A DNA stretch of 64,000 bases from Hoeflea sp. (GCA_020637795.1 JACKJT010000002.1:372001-436000); one strand, 5' to 3'; numbered from the stretch's first letter, positions 7,972 through 16,775 are shown. Numbers and translations are program-made. The notes: generated from the letters alone by a model not told the origin.

Positions 7972-8535
7972 TCAGCCGCCGGAGCGGACCTGGATCATGC
8001 GATCGGGTTTCTGGACCGCGCCGGAGCCTGGTGCTCCACGCTTGATCTGGTCGACAAGCTCCATGCCCTCGACCACCTTGCCGACGACCGTGTACTGGCC
8101 GTTCAGATGCGGTGCGGGCGCGAACATGATGAAAAACTGCGAATTGGCCGAGTTCGGGCTCTGCGAGCGGGCCATGCCGACCGTGCCGCGTTCGAACGGA
8201 ATGTCGGAGAATTCGGCCTTCAGGTCAGGCTGCGAGGAACCGCCCATGCCGGCCCGGTTCGGCACAAAGCCATTTTCCATATCGCCGAACTCGACGTCGC
8301 CGGTCTGGGCCATGAAGCCCTCGATCACCCGGTGAAAAGCGACATTGTCATACTCGCCGGCATCGGCCAGCGCCTTCAGGCGCGCCGCGTGCAGCGGCGC
8401 CACGTCATCAGCCAGTTCGATGACCACATCGCCGGTTTTCAGCTTGATGGTCAGCTTGTCGGCGGCGGAAGCGATGGATGTCGAGACAAGACCCAGGGCC
8501 AGTGTCGCGGCGAGGAACAGACGTGAAGAACGCAT
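7972..8535 (-). CDS. Exported peptidyl-prolyl cis-trans isomerase (cyclophilin)
   Basis: A 187-residue cyclophilin with a cleavable signal peptide (MRSSRLFLAATLALGL...SIASA), so periplasmic. The ATG at 8535 is chosen because GGAG lies just upstream; the frame extends 20 residues further without support. The catalytic core FHRVIEGFMAQTGD, RGTVGMARS and NSANSQFFIMF is intact. It sits between coaD and the cytoplasmic cyclophilin gene, all on the minus strand, as in other rhizobial genomes. It would help fold exported proteins. Confidence 0.94.
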   Translation of the reverse strand: MRSSRLFLAATLALGLVSTSIASAADKLTIKLKTGDVVIELADDVAPLHAARLKALADAGEYDNVAFHRVIEGFMAQTGDVEFGDMENGFVPNRAGMGGSSQPDLKAEFSDIPFERGTVGMARSQSPNSANSQFFIMFAPAPHLNGQYTVVGKVVEGMELVDQIKRGAPGSGAVQKPDRMIQVRSGG

Positions 8536-8631
8536 GATGGCTCCAGAAAAAAGGCGGCCGGACGGCTCGAACCTCCGGCGGCACTCGTTTGACACACCGC
8601 CGCGGGCTTGGCAACGCCACGGCGGAAGCTG

Positions 8632-9129
8632 TTAGGCGCCCGACGTGCGTGCAGCGAGGGCTTTTTGCACGATAGCCGGAACGAACGGCGTGACATCGCC
8701 GCCCATCTTGGCGATCTGCCTGACAAGCGTGGCGGTGATGTGGCGGGATTCGGGATAGGCCGGCGCAAACACCGTTGTAATCCCCGGCGCCATGGCCCGG
8801 TTCATGCCGGCCATCTGCATTTCATAGTCGAGATCGGTGCCGTCGCGAAGCCCGCGAACCAGCACGGTGGCGCCGGCCTCTTTGGCGGCTTCGACCACCA
8901 GACCCTGGAAGGAAATCACACTCACGTCGCCGGAGCGCCCGGGAAATTCGGCCTTGACCACATCAGCGATCATGCCGGCCCGTTCCTCGAAGCTGAACAT
9001 GGGTGCCTTGCCCGGGTGAATGCCGATGCCGACAACCAGCTGGTCGCACAGCGCCAGCGACTGCTCAAGCACATCAATATGACCATTGGTCATGGGATCG
9101 AACGATCCGGGATAAAACGCAATCCGCAT
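8632..9129 (-). CDS. coaD: Phosphopantetheine adenylyltransferase
   Basis: A 165-residue CoaD, the penultimate coenzyme A enzyme, adenylating 4'-phosphopantetheine with ATP. The nucleotidyltransferase motif is TNGH in YPGSFDPMTNGHIDV (residues 6-20), and the ESRHITATLVRQIAKMGGDV segment forms the second nucleotide-binding region. The start at 9129 gives the canonical MRIAFYPGSFDP N-terminus; the longer frame adds an implausible extension. In many rhizobia coaD lies close to gyrA, whereas here about 4.8 kb of accessory genes separate them. Confidence 0.97.
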   Translation of the reverse strand: MRIAFYPGSFDPMTNGHIDVLEQSLALCDQLVVGIGIHPGKAPMFSFEERAGMIADVVKAEFPGRSGDVSVISFQGLVVEAAKEAGATVLVRGLRDGTDLDYEMQMAGMNRAMAPGITTVFAPAYPESRHITATLVRQIAKMGGDVTPFVPAIVQKALAARTSGA

Positions 9130-9271
9130 GGCAAAAATCCTCTTTGCGAGGCCTTTTGTCATGACGGACGAAACGCATCAAGCGATGATTGAGATCTTCA
9201 GGCCACGGCCGCCTCAAACCGGACCGGGCAACACCCTCTGGCCAAACCGGATGCCGGTTGAACTGGCGGCC

Positions 9272-9532
9272 TCAGAAGTCCGCGGACGACAGACGGATGA
9301 GAGAGTTGCGATGCTTCTTGTAGGAGCGCGTGGCGGCAGTCTCTATCTGGTCCCGAAAGCGGTCGAAGGCATCGAGATAGGCCGTATCCGGCGACCGGGA
9401 GAGCCCGGCAAGCCGCTCGAGCGCCGGCGCCTCCAGCACGAAGCGGACTTCCATCACCCCGTCATAGCCGGAGAAACGGATGATCCCGGCATCTTCGTCG
9501 AAACTGCGCATCTGGTTGGGGAAACCGATCAT
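9272..9532 (-). CDS. DUF1488 family protein
   Basis: An 86-residue protein starting MIGFPNQMRSFDEDAG at 9532; the longer open frame upstream is arginine-rich and not supported. The pattern (aromatic start, RFSGYDGVMEVRFVLEAPALERL, then a C-terminal helix) matches DUF1488, a small proteobacterial family of unknown function. It is followed upstream on the same strand by a 46-residue basic protein gene, so the two may be co-transcribed. No catalytic residues are evident. Confidence 0.82.
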   Translation of the reverse strand: MIGFPNQMRSFDEDAGIIRFSGYDGVMEVRFVLEAPALERLAGLSRSPDTAYLDAFDRFRDQIETAATRSYKKHRNSLIRLSSADF

Positions 9533-9566
9533 CGGCCAGCCCTTCGCCGATCGCCGGATCCGGCGT

Positions 9567-9707
9567 TCACTTCTTGGTTTTCTTCTGAAACGGGTTTGTT
9601 TCAAGCTGCTTGACCGCAGCGCCAAGCACCGGCGCGGCCTTGGCCGCCACCTTGTCCTTCTTCGGCTTGCGGACTTCCTTGCTTGATCTCATCTGACCCT
9701 TGGCCAT
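9567..9707 (-). CDS. 46-residue lysine-rich small protein
   Basis: A short minus-strand frame with start MAKGQMRSSKEVRKPKKDK and end NPFQKKTKK. It is strongly basic, with a hydrophobic AAKAAPVLGAA centre. I recall similar MAKGQMRS-type microproteins in many rhizobial genomes, usually annotated as hypothetical. High lysine content suggests nucleic-acid or ribosome association, but that is inference. It lies 34 bases upstream of the DUF1488 start on the same strand, so a bicistronic unit is plausible. Confidence 0.65.
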   Translation of the reverse strand: MAKGQMRSSKEVRKPKKDKVAAKAAPVLGAAVKQLETNPFQKKTKK

Positions 9708-9818
9708 GGTTTTTCCAGTTCGGGCGTTTCATCTGTTTGGCCGGGATTGGCCGCATCCAGAGAGTTCACGCAATGTATGGTCTTGATGAAGCACTGTGCC
9801 GGATGGCTGAACTGCGCT

Positions 9819-10031
9819 TTATGCGTCGGTGACGGATACGATGAGCTCCAGGTTGCTGCCCTGTTCGACACGCTCGTGGCCGTGCTCTTCATTGCGGATC
9901 CGGTACTGCGCCTTGCCCTGGTTGTCGGGCAACCGCATCAGCACGGTGAAGTCCATCGGCGTGCGTGGCGACAGTCCGACACGGGACTGGAGCGCAACAT
10001 GTTGCCCCTTGGTGAATACATTCTTGGCCAT
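9819..10031 (-). CDS. Small conserved hypothetical protein (70 residues)
   Basis: A 70-residue frame starting MAKNVFTKGQHVALQSR with a PDNQGKAQYRIRNEEHGHERV segment. The composition (short beta-strands, basic, one RIRNE motif) resembles small SH3/KOW-like proteins found in rhizobia, but I cannot name a family. No convincing Shine-Dalgarno is visible. Codon use fits the neighbourhood. It could be a stress or RNA-binding protein; no function is claimed. Confidence 0.6.
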   Translation of the reverse strand: MAKNVFTKGQHVALQSRVGLSPRTPMDFTVLMRLPDNQGKAQYRIRNEEHGHERVEQGSNLELIVSVTDA

Positions 10032-10413
10032 TCATACGATCCAATACTGGCTGCGCCCGGTGCGGCAATGCTGCGCACGGAGCGGCAATTTTTCAATTCG
10101 ATAACGAGATGCAAGCGATGAAGCGCTGAGCCCGCGTTGAACGTTCCCACGCGACGCTTGAATTATCACGCCCTATCCATACGCCCCTATTGCGGTTTAT
10201 CAAAGGCGAAACTGCGCGCAGGCGCCAGACACAGCCAAGGTCCGGGCCGGCCATTGTGCACTTGCGAAAAAGAAAGGCGCCAATTGCGCCTGCTCGTGCC
10301 ATACTGCATGGCGTTCTTTCGCGAACGCGCCACCTTGCCAGTTTTTCCGGCCGGGTCATTGGAACCAGCCAACGCTCCAGGCGTTGCTTGAGTTCATCAC
10401 GAAAGGTGTCGGA
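10032..10413. other. Intergenic stretch without supported genes
   Basis: Between the 70-residue protein gene and the transglutaminase gene. Several open frames overlap here, but none has a ribosome binding site, a recognisable protein, or rhizobial codon preference. It probably holds the promoters of both flanking genes, which diverge. No clear -35/-10 pair or repeat was recognised. Confidence 0.5.
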
Positions 10414-11325
10414 ATGCTGATCAGGTTCGGGTTTGAAATCATCGTTGACTGCCCCGCGCCGGTTCCGATGCTGCTGGCTCTTTCCACCCACACGGAATTT
10501 GAGGGACGGCTGATCGGCGAGGATTATGTCAGGTCAACCAGCCTGACGCCGATCCGGTCCTATGTCGACAATTACGGCAACCGCATCTCCCGCGCCGTGG
10601 CTGATTACGGCAGAACCACCTTCTGGTGCGATTGCGCGGCCGAGGTCAGCGGAGCCCCGGACAACCAGCCGACCTACGCGATCCAGCACCGGATCGAGGA
10701 TCTGCCCGACGCGACGCTCAACTTCCTCACCGCAAGCCGCTATTGCGATTCCGACAGCCTGAGCAATTTCGCCTGGGCCAATTTCGGCACCACCCAGGAA
10801 GGCTGGCCCCGGGTGCAGGCGATCTGCACCTTCGTCCACAATCATGTGACCTTCGGCTACAAGTTCGGCCGTCCGGACAAGACGGCGCGGGATGTGCTGG
10901 AAGAAAAATCCGGCGTCTGCCGCGATTTCGCCCATCTCGGCGTCAGCCTCTGCCGCGCCATGAACATTCCGGCGCGCTATGCCAGCGGCTATCTCGGCGA
11001 CATCGGGGTGCCCGATACCGGTTTTGATGATTTCTGCGCCTGGTTCGAGGTCTTTCTCGGCGGCGAATGGCACACGGTCGACGCCCGCTACAATGTCCCC
11101 CGCATTGGCCGCATCCTCATGGTGCGCGGCAACGATGCATCGGACGTGGCGATGATAACCTCGTTCGGCGCCTATCAGCTCGCATCCTTCCGAGTCTGGA
11201 CCACGCAGATCGAAGACGGCACCAGCGATCAGCAGGTGCACGCGATGCTTGAGACCCTGCCGCCACCCCGGCCTGCCGGCCCGGACTTCGGGCTGGCCAT
11301 GCCCGGCGCGGTTCACCTGTTCTGA
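10414..11325 (+). CDS. Transglutaminase-like family protein
   Basis: A 303-residue cytoplasmic protein. The N-terminal part (FGFEIIVDCPAPVPML) matches the bacterial transglutaminase N domain. The core has the papain-like triad Cys169 (KSGVCRDFAHL), His220 (GEWHTVD) and Asp223. Such proteins are thought to be peptidases or amidases, often in clusters with circularly permuted ATP-grasp proteins; none of those partners is here, so this copy is isolated. The ATG at 10414 gives the expected domain start and is preceded by GAAAGG. Confidence 0.9.
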   Translation: MLIRFGFEIIVDCPAPVPMLLALSTHTEFEGRLIGEDYVRSTSLTPIRSYVDNYGNRISRAVADYGRTTFWCDCAAEVSGAPDNQPTYAIQHRIEDLPDATLNFLTASRYCDSDSLSNFAWANFGTTQEGWPRVQAICTFVHNHVTFGYKFGRPDKTARDVLEEKSGVCRDFAHLGVSLCRAMNIPARYASGYLGDIGVPDTGFDDFCAWFEVFLGGEWHTVDARYNVPRIGRILMVRGNDASDVAMITSFGAYQLASFRVWTTQIEDGTSDQQVHAMLETLPPPRPAGPDFGLAMPGAVHLF

Positions 11326-11446
11326 TCAGGCAAACTGGATCGAATTGTCTCATCGGACATTAACGATGAATCCATTCAGGTTGGGTTCATTCAGGATTTG
11401 TCATTGTGTCTGCATCAACAATGGGTGCGACGAAAGGACAACCGTG

Positions 11447-11572
11447 ATGACCATAGCTCTCGCCTTGCTTGCCCTGATGATCGTTGCGCTCTTCAGCGGC
11501 CTGGTACTCGGCGCCCTGCGCCGTGAAATGCCCGACAAATCCGCAGACCCGGTCTGGACCCACAGCCGCTAG
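11447..11572 (+). CDS. 41-residue single-pass membrane peptide
   Basis: A short frame with a clear AAAGGA Shine-Dalgarno eight bases before ATG 11447. The product has one hydrophobic helix (TIALALLALMIVALFSGLVLGA) and a charged C-terminal tail (LRREMPDKS). An overlapping in-frame GTG at 11444 is possible. It is an unrecognised small membrane protein. The following 190 bases contain no further gene. Confidence 0.5.
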   Translation: MTIALALLALMIVALFSGLVLGALRREMPDKSADPVWTHSR

Positions 11573-11764
11573 AGCGGTCCTGCGAACCTGGAAACCGGTA
11601 TCGCGTCCGGAATATCGCTTAAAAACAACAAGATAGAACTTTATCAGTGGATCCGGTCTCGCCGGAATCTCCAGCCGAACCGGGTACCCCATCCTCCCGA
11701 TGCGACTGGCCCGGTCCGCGATAAGATCCGCGAACCGGGTCTTTTGCTGCCAGGCGGAAGCCTG

Positions 11765-12136
11765 TCAGGACCTGGTGCTGGCGACCACGCGGATCCGGTG
11801 ACCGTCCGGATCGGCCGCCACGAATGTATGGCCGAACGGCATCTCGACCGGCTCGGTCAGGATCGGCAGCCCCTTTCCCTTCCAGTCGTCATAGATACGC
11901 TCAAGTGCCGGGACATCGGCGACATCGAACGAGATCTCGCTGGCCCCCGGCCTGCCGCCACCCGTGGGCGCCGCATCGGAGGCCAGCCACAGCCCAAGCA
12001 TCACCGCGTCGCTCAGCGGCAGCATGGCAAAGCCGGGGCGCGATTGGAGGACCGGTTTGCCCAGGATATCGGAATAGAAACCGGCGCTCGCCACCGGGTC
12101 GGCGACATGCAGCAGCACGAAATCGAAATTCAGCAT
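11765..12136 (-). CDS. VOC family (glyoxalase/bleomycin resistance-type) protein
   Basis: A 123-residue vicinal-oxygen-chelate protein: MLNFDFVLLHVADPVASAGFYSDILG at the start (split here only for description), a central MLPLSDAVMLGLW, and the closing FVAADPDGHRIRVV. The fold is a pair of beta-alpha-beta-beta-beta modules, often a dimer. DPDGH near the end is a typical VOC metal-side motif. It is downstream of a YafY/WYL regulator on the same strand, a common pairing in rhizobia, and may be controlled by it. The ligand is unknown. Confidence 0.9.
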   Translation of the reverse strand: MLNFDFVLLHVADPVASAGFYSDILGKPVLQSRPGFAMLPLSDAVMLGLWLASDAAPTGGGRPGASEISFDVADVPALERIYDDWKGKGLPILTEPVEMPFGHTFVAADPDGHRIRVVASTRS

Positions 12137-12163
12137 CTTCTTTCTCCGTCAATTCGTGAAAAC

Positions 12164-12179
12164 ATGACCCTCTGGTCAT
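12164..12179. promoter_or_regulatory. Dyad in front of the VOC gene
   Basis: Perfect inverted repeat with arms ATGACC and GGTCAT around CTCT, 27 bases upstream of the VOC start codon, between it and the regulator gene. A possible operator; no consensus is known to me. Confidence 0.3.
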
Positions 12180-12231
12180 CACGGAGACTACGATTTTATG
12201 CTGCCAAATATTGTCAGCAGTAAACAGGAAC

Positions 12232-12933
12232 TCAATCAGCCCTCGGTCTGAGATGAATGCCTTCCCTTTCCTGCCATTGCCGCATCAGCGCCGCCCGCCG
12301 TTGCGGATAGGCGGCGGCCTCCATCGTCAGGCTGACGATCCGGTCGGCCCTGAAATGACGGAAATCATTGCGCAATTCGCACCAGGCCACGATCACCCGG
12401 GTGCGGTCGAAAAACGCCAGCGCAATCGGCCAGATGGTGCGTTGGGACGCGGCGCCAGCGGCGTCGGCATAGGCGATGGTGAGCTTGCGTTGACGGCGGA
12501 TGGCGTCGCGGATCAGCGGCAACTCGCTCTCGCCGGCTGCGAGTCGGTCGCCCGGAACCACCAGCAGGGTGGACTCGTCGAGCCCGGCTCTGAGATCCGG
12601 CGGCAGCACGGCGGCGATCTTGGTCAGCGCGTTGCGCGCGGCCTGGCCGAGCGGCTGGTCGGCCCGTTCCGCTACCCAGCGCGAGCCGAGCACCAGCGCC
12701 TCGATCTCGTCCTCGGAAAACATCAACGGCGGCAGCATGAAGCCGGGCTTGAGCACGAAGCCCACCCCCGCCTCCCCGTCAATCGCCGCCCCTTGTGCCT
12801 TCAGCGCCTCGATGTCGCGGTAGATGGTCCGAAGCGACACGCCGAGCTCCTCGGCCAGCGTCGCCCCGCTGACCGGCCGGGTGTAACGCCGGAAGGCCTG
12901 CAAAAGCTCAAGAAGACGGGCGGCGCGGGACAA
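12232..12933 (-). CDS. YafY-family HTH/WYL transcriptional regulator
   Basis: A 233-residue regulator. The winged helix-turn-helix lies at the N-terminus (SRAARLLELLQAFRR, then SGATLAEELGVSLRTIYRDIEALKAQGA), followed by a WYL ligand-sensing domain (RKLTIAYADAAG, RTIWPIALAFFDRTRVIVAW, FRADRIVSL). I chose a TTG start at 12933: GGAG sits eight bases upstream and the N-terminus then matches the family. The ATG-containing extension to 12978 has no ribosome site. It likely controls the downstream VOC gene or itself; WYL domains often sense nucleic acids or small ligands. Confidence 0.88.
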   Translation of the reverse strand: MSRAARLLELLQAFRRYTRPVSGATLAEELGVSLRTIYRDIEALKAQGAAIDGEAGVGFVLKPGFMLPPLMFSEDEIEALVLGSRWVAERADQPLGQAARNALTKIAAVLPPDLRAGLDESTLLVVPGDRLAAGESELPLIRDAIRRQRKLTIAYADAAGAASQRTIWPIALAFFDRTRVIVAWCELRNDFRHFRADRIVSLTMEAAAYPQRRAALMRQWQEREGIHLRPRAD

Positions 12934-13077
12934 GAGAGAGCTCCGGGGATGATGGCGACGGCGGAGTATAGCATGCATGGTGACAGAATGTGGCAGGAGT
13001 ATATGACGACTGCTGGGTGGCTTTCGGCCCAGAGCGGACGTCGTTGACATGGCTTATAGCAGGCCAATATATGCGTC

Positions 13078-13659
13078 ATGACTGATCTTTCGACCCAACT
13101 GCTGGATGAGCTGAGCTTCGATGAGGCTGCGCGACCCAAAGCCCCGCCGGTGCCCGAGGCAACTGACATACACCGCCGCCAAGGCCGGCAACTCGCCGCA
13201 ATCCACAGCCATTATCTCAGAGAAATGGCTCAAATCGGCGCGGTCCTCGCCAGGATCGAAGCGAGGGACGCTCCGCCGGAGCACCTGAAGCAGCTCGTGC
13301 TTTCACTCGATATGGCTGAGAATTTTCGAGCGTTCGGATCGCTTTGTGGCCGTGAATGCCAAGTGCTCAAGTTTCACCACGACATTGAAAGTGCCGACAT
13401 GTTCCCCCGGATTGAGGCAGCGGGTGGCGGCAGGTTTCGCGAGATTGTGGCTAAGCTGAAGGCGGAGCACGAGGTCGTCCATGAGTTGATCATCCGCCTC
13501 AGTCGTGCAGCAGATGCATTGGCTGAAGCCCCCTCGGAGGCAAATTTCGTTCAGGCCGGCAACACCTTCCGAAAACTGGAAGAGGTCGTACGCTCCCATT
13601 TCGGCTATGAGGAAACCGAATTGGCGGAGGCCATCGGATATTACCTCGGATCGATCTGA
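13078..13659 (+). CDS. Hemerythrin-like HHE domain protein
   Basis: A 193-residue, helix-rich protein with histidine/glutamate pairs spaced as in hemerythrin HHE domains: HSHYLREM, KFHHDIESADMFP, EHEVVHELI and SHFGYEETEL. These would bind a di-iron centre for oxygen, nitric oxide or iron sensing/storage. The domain occupies most of residues 40-185 and the N-terminal 40 residues are probably disordered. It is a single gene, divergent from the YafY regulator. Confidence 0.85.
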   Translation: MTDLSTQLLDELSFDEAARPKAPPVPEATDIHRRQGRQLAAIHSHYLREMAQIGAVLARIEARDAPPEHLKQLVLSLDMAENFRAFGSLCGRECQVLKFHHDIESADMFPRIEAAGGGRFREIVAKLKAEHEVVHELIIRLSRAADALAEAPSEANFVQAGNTFRKLEEVVRSHFGYEETELAEAIGYYLGSI

Positions 13660-13903
13660 CGCCGCCCTTTCGTGAGACCTCCTCTGGGCCTTGAAGTGCA
13701 GAAACAACAGCTCTTTCAAAGAACGTGTCGTTGACGAGACAGGCAGTCTGCTGGCAAAATTTCAGCAATCTCGTCATATGTCCACTTCGTCCCGCACAGC
13801 CGACCGTGGCGCGTAATGCAGCGAATGACCGCTCTCCGCCCCTATCTGCCTCTCGACATATTACGGCCGGCTACCCTTTAGCTTCCATCACCCTCCAACC
13901 CAT
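13660..13903. other. Gap between hemerythrin-like gene and the gyrA terminator
   Basis: No coding frame here is supported. The bases are of mixed composition, without repeats or recognisable RNA. The gap ends at the terminator of gyrA. Confidence 0.4.
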
Positions 13904-13934
13904 ACAAAAAGCCGGGGATCCCTCCCCGGCTTCT
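13904..13934 (-). terminator. Rho-independent terminator of gyrA
   Basis: Stem arms AGCCGGGGA and TCCCCGGCT around a short TCCC-type loop, 22 bases past the gyrA stop. On the minus strand the stem is followed by a TTTTTG run. Good match for a factor-independent terminator. Confidence 0.8.
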
Positions 13935-13955
13935 TGATGTCATGGCTGTCGCAGA

Positions 13956-16775
13956 TCAGGTCTGCGGATCATCATCCGGCGCGGTATCCGGGGTATCTGC
14001 TTCCGGAGCAGCATCAACCGCGCCTGATGCAGTTTCACCCTCGACGCCCTCGTCCAGCTCTTCTTCCGCTTCCGGCTCGCTGATGCGGTCGACCGAGACC
14101 ACGCGCTCGTCCTTGGCGGTCGAGAAGATGGTCACGCCCTTGGTGGCACGGCCGGCCATGCGGATGCCGCCGACCGGAACCCGGATCACCTGGCCGCCGT
14201 CCGACACCATCATGATCTGGTCGCCCTGCTCGACCGGGAAGGCCGCGACCAGCGGGCCGATCTCGCCGGTCTTCGAGGTGTCGGTGGCGCGGATGCCCTT
14301 GCCGCCACGGCCGGAAATCCGGAACTCGTAGCTCGAGGAGCGCTTGCCGTAGCCCTTTTCCGAGACGGTGAGGATGAACTGCTCGCGCGCTCTCAGCTCC
14401 TCGTAGCGGTCGTTGGAGAGTTCGCCGATCTCCTCGGCTTCCTCGCCCACCAGGACCACGTCCTCGACCTCTTCGCCTGTCGCAGCCCGGCGTTCGGCCA
14501 TGGCGCGCTTCAGGTAGGCGGCACGCTCGGCAGCGTCGGCATCGACATGATGCACGATGGTCATCGAGATCAGGTGGTCGTCCGTCCCGAGCGTCATGCC
14601 GCGCACGCCGATCGAGTTGCGGCCGGCAAAGACTCGGACATCGTCGACCCGGAAGCGGATGCACTGGCCCAGCGCCGTGGTCAGCAGCACGTCGTCGAAC
14701 TCGTTGCAGGTCTCGACATTGAGGATAGCGTCGCCCTCCTCGTCGAGCTTCATCGCGATCTTGCCGTTGCGGTTGACCTGGACGAAGTCGCTGAGCTTGT
14801 TGCGCCGAACCGTGCCGCGCGTGGTGGCGAACATCACGTCGAGATTGGCCCAGCTGTCCTCGTCCTCCGGTAGCGGCATGATCGAGGTGATCCGCTCGCC
14901 CTTTTCCAAGGGAAGCATGTTGATCAGCGCCTTGCCCTTCGAGGTCGGCGTGCCGATCGGCAGGCGCCAGACCTTTTCCTTGTAGACGATGCCACGCGAG
15001 GAGAAGAACAGAACCGGCGTATGCGTGTTGGCGACGAACAGCCGGGTAACGAAATCTTCGTCCCGCGTCGACATGCCTGAGCGGCCCTTGCCGCCGCGGC
15101 GCTGCGCCCGGTAGGTGGCGAGCGGCACCCGCTTGATGTAGCCCGCGTGGCTCACGGTCACCACCATGTCCTCGCGCGCGATCAGGTCCTCGTCGTCCAT
15201 GTCCGCGCCACCCTCGACGATCTGGGTGCGGCGCGGCACGCCGAATTCGTCGCGCACGGCGATCAGCTCGTCCTTGACGATCTGCTGGACGCGCAGGCGC
15301 GAGCCGAGAATTTCGAGGAAGTCCTTGATTTCCTCGCCGATCTTGCCGAGTTCGTCGCCGATTTCATCGCGGCCGAGCGCCGTCAGGCGGGCCAGGCGCA
15401 ATTCGAGAATGGCACGCGCCTGTTCCTCCGACAGGTTGTAGGTGCCGTCCTCGTTGATGCGGTGGCGCGGATCGTCGATCAGCCGGATCAGCGTTTCGAC
15501 ATCCATCGCCGGCCAGCGCCGGGTCATCAATTGCTCGCGGGCGGTCGCCGGATCCGGCGCATTGCGGATCAGCGCAATGACCTCATCGATATTGGCGACC
15601 GCGATTGCCAGGCCGACCAGCACGTGGGCCCGCTCGCGCGCCTTGCGCAGCAGGTACTTGGTGCGGCGGGTGATCACGTCCTCGCGGAACGACACGAACG
15701 CCTTGAGCATGTCGATCAGGGTCATCAGCTCCGGCTTGCCGCCGTTGAGCGCCACCATGTTGACCCCGAACGAGGTCTGCAGCGGCGTGTAGCGGTAAAG
15801 CTGGTTGATGATCACGTCGGCGACCGCATCGCGCTTGAGCTCGATGACGACGCGGTAGCCCTGGCGGTCGGATTCGTCGCGCAGGTCGGAAATGCCCTCG
15901 ATGCGCTTGTCGCGCACCAGTTCGGCCATTTTCTCGATCATCGTCGCCTTGTTCACCTGGTAGGGAACTTCGGTGATAATGATGGCTTCGCGGTCGTTGC
16001 GCATCGGCTCGACATGAACCTTGCCGCGCATCATCACCGAGCCGCGGCCGGTCTCGAACGCCTGGCGGATGCCGGCCTGCCCCAGGATGATGCCCGAGGT
16101 CGGGAAATCCGGGCCGGGAATGATCTGCATCAGCTCGAGCAGCTCGATCGCCGGATTGTCCATGATCGCTATGCAGCCATTGACCACTTCGACCAGGTTG
16201 TGCGGCGGAATATTGGTGGCCATGCCCACCGCGATGCCGCCCGCGCCGTTGACCAGGAGGTTGGGGAAGCGCGCCGGCACCACCTTGGGCTCGGAGCCGG
16301 ACGAATCATAGGTTTCCTGGAAGTCGACAGTTTCCTTGTCGATGTCTTCCAGCATCTCGTGCGACAGCTTGGCCAGGCGCGATTCCGTGTAACGCATCGC
16401 AGCCGGCGGGTCGCCGTCGATCGAGCCGAAATTGCCCTGACCGTCGACCAGCATCGCGCCCATCGACCAGTGCTGCGCCATGCGCACCATGGCGTCATAG
16501 ATCGACTGGTCGCCGTGCGGATGGTATTTACCCATCACGTCACCGACGATGCGGGACGATTTCACATATTTGCGGTTCCAGTGGTAACCGCCCTCGTGCA
16601 TGGCATAGAGAATCCGGCGATGCACCGGCTTGAGCCCGTCACGCACGTCGGGCAGCGCCCGGCTGACGATCACGCTCATGGCGTAATCGAGATAGGAACG
16701 CTGCATTTCCTCGATGATTGAAACCGGTTCGATGCCTGGCGTCAGCGGTCCGGAGGGTGTTTTTTGATCTGTCAA
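13956..16775 (-). CDS. gyrA: DNA gyrase subunit A
   Basis: A 939-residue GyrA, the breakage-reunion subunit of gyrase that introduces negative supercoils. The N-terminal region has SRALPDVRDGLKPVHRRILYAM, the tower and coiled-coil domain, and the C-terminal beta-pinwheel with GyrA box QRRGGKGRSG (usual QRRGGKG). The C-terminal tail is acidic (EAEEELDEGVEG). The quinolone pocket reads HGDQSIYD, with Gln90 where E. coli has Ser83, while Asp94 (E. coli Asp87) is kept. It appears to be monocistronic, with its own terminator, and divergent from marC. Confidence 0.98.
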   Translation of the reverse strand: MTDQKTPSGPLTPGIEPVSIIEEMQRSYLDYAMSVIVSRALPDVRDGLKPVHRRILYAMHEGGYHWNRKYVKSSRIVGDVMGKYHPHGDQSIYDAMVRMAQHWSMGAMLVDGQGNFGSIDGDPPAAMRYTESRLAKLSHEMLEDIDKETVDFQETYDSSGSEPKVVPARFPNLLVNGAGGIAVGMATNIPPHNLVEVVNGCIAIMDNPAIELLELMQIIPGPDFPTSGIILGQAGIRQAFETGRGSVMMRGKVHVEPMRNDREAIIITEVPYQVNKATMIEKMAELVRDKRIEGISDLRDESDRQGYRVVIELKRDAVADVIINQLYRYTPLQTSFGVNMVALNGGKPELMTLIDMLKAFVSFREDVITRRTKYLLRKARERAHVLVGLAIAVANIDEVIALIRNAPDPATAREQLMTRRWPAMDVETLIRLIDDPRHRINEDGTYNLSEEQARAILELRLARLTALGRDEIGDELGKIGEEIKDFLEILGSRLRVQQIVKDELIAVRDEFGVPRRTQIVEGGADMDDEDLIAREDMVVTVSHAGYIKRVPLATYRAQRRGGKGRSGMSTRDEDFVTRLFVANTHTPVLFFSSRGIVYKEKVWRLPIGTPTSKGKALINMLPLEKGERITSIMPLPEDEDSWANLDVMFATTRGTVRRNKLSDFVQVNRNGKIAMKLDEEGDAILNVETCNEFDDVLLTTALGQCIRFRVDDVRVFAGRNSIGVRGMTLGTDDHLISMTIVHHVDADAAERAAYLKRAMAERRAATGEEVEDVVLVGEEAEEIGELSNDRYEELRAREQFILTVSEKGYGKRSSSYEFRISGRGGKGIRATDTSKTGEIGPLVAAFPVEQGDQIMMVSDGGQVIRVPVGGIRMAGRATKGVTIFSTAKDERVVSVDRISEPEAEEELDEGVEGETASGAVDAAPEADTPDTAPDDDPQT

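Noticed and set aside
15147..16721. A 524-residue open frame antisense to gyrA
   Set aside because: Mirror of a conserved gyrA; His/Arg-rich text without any protein family.
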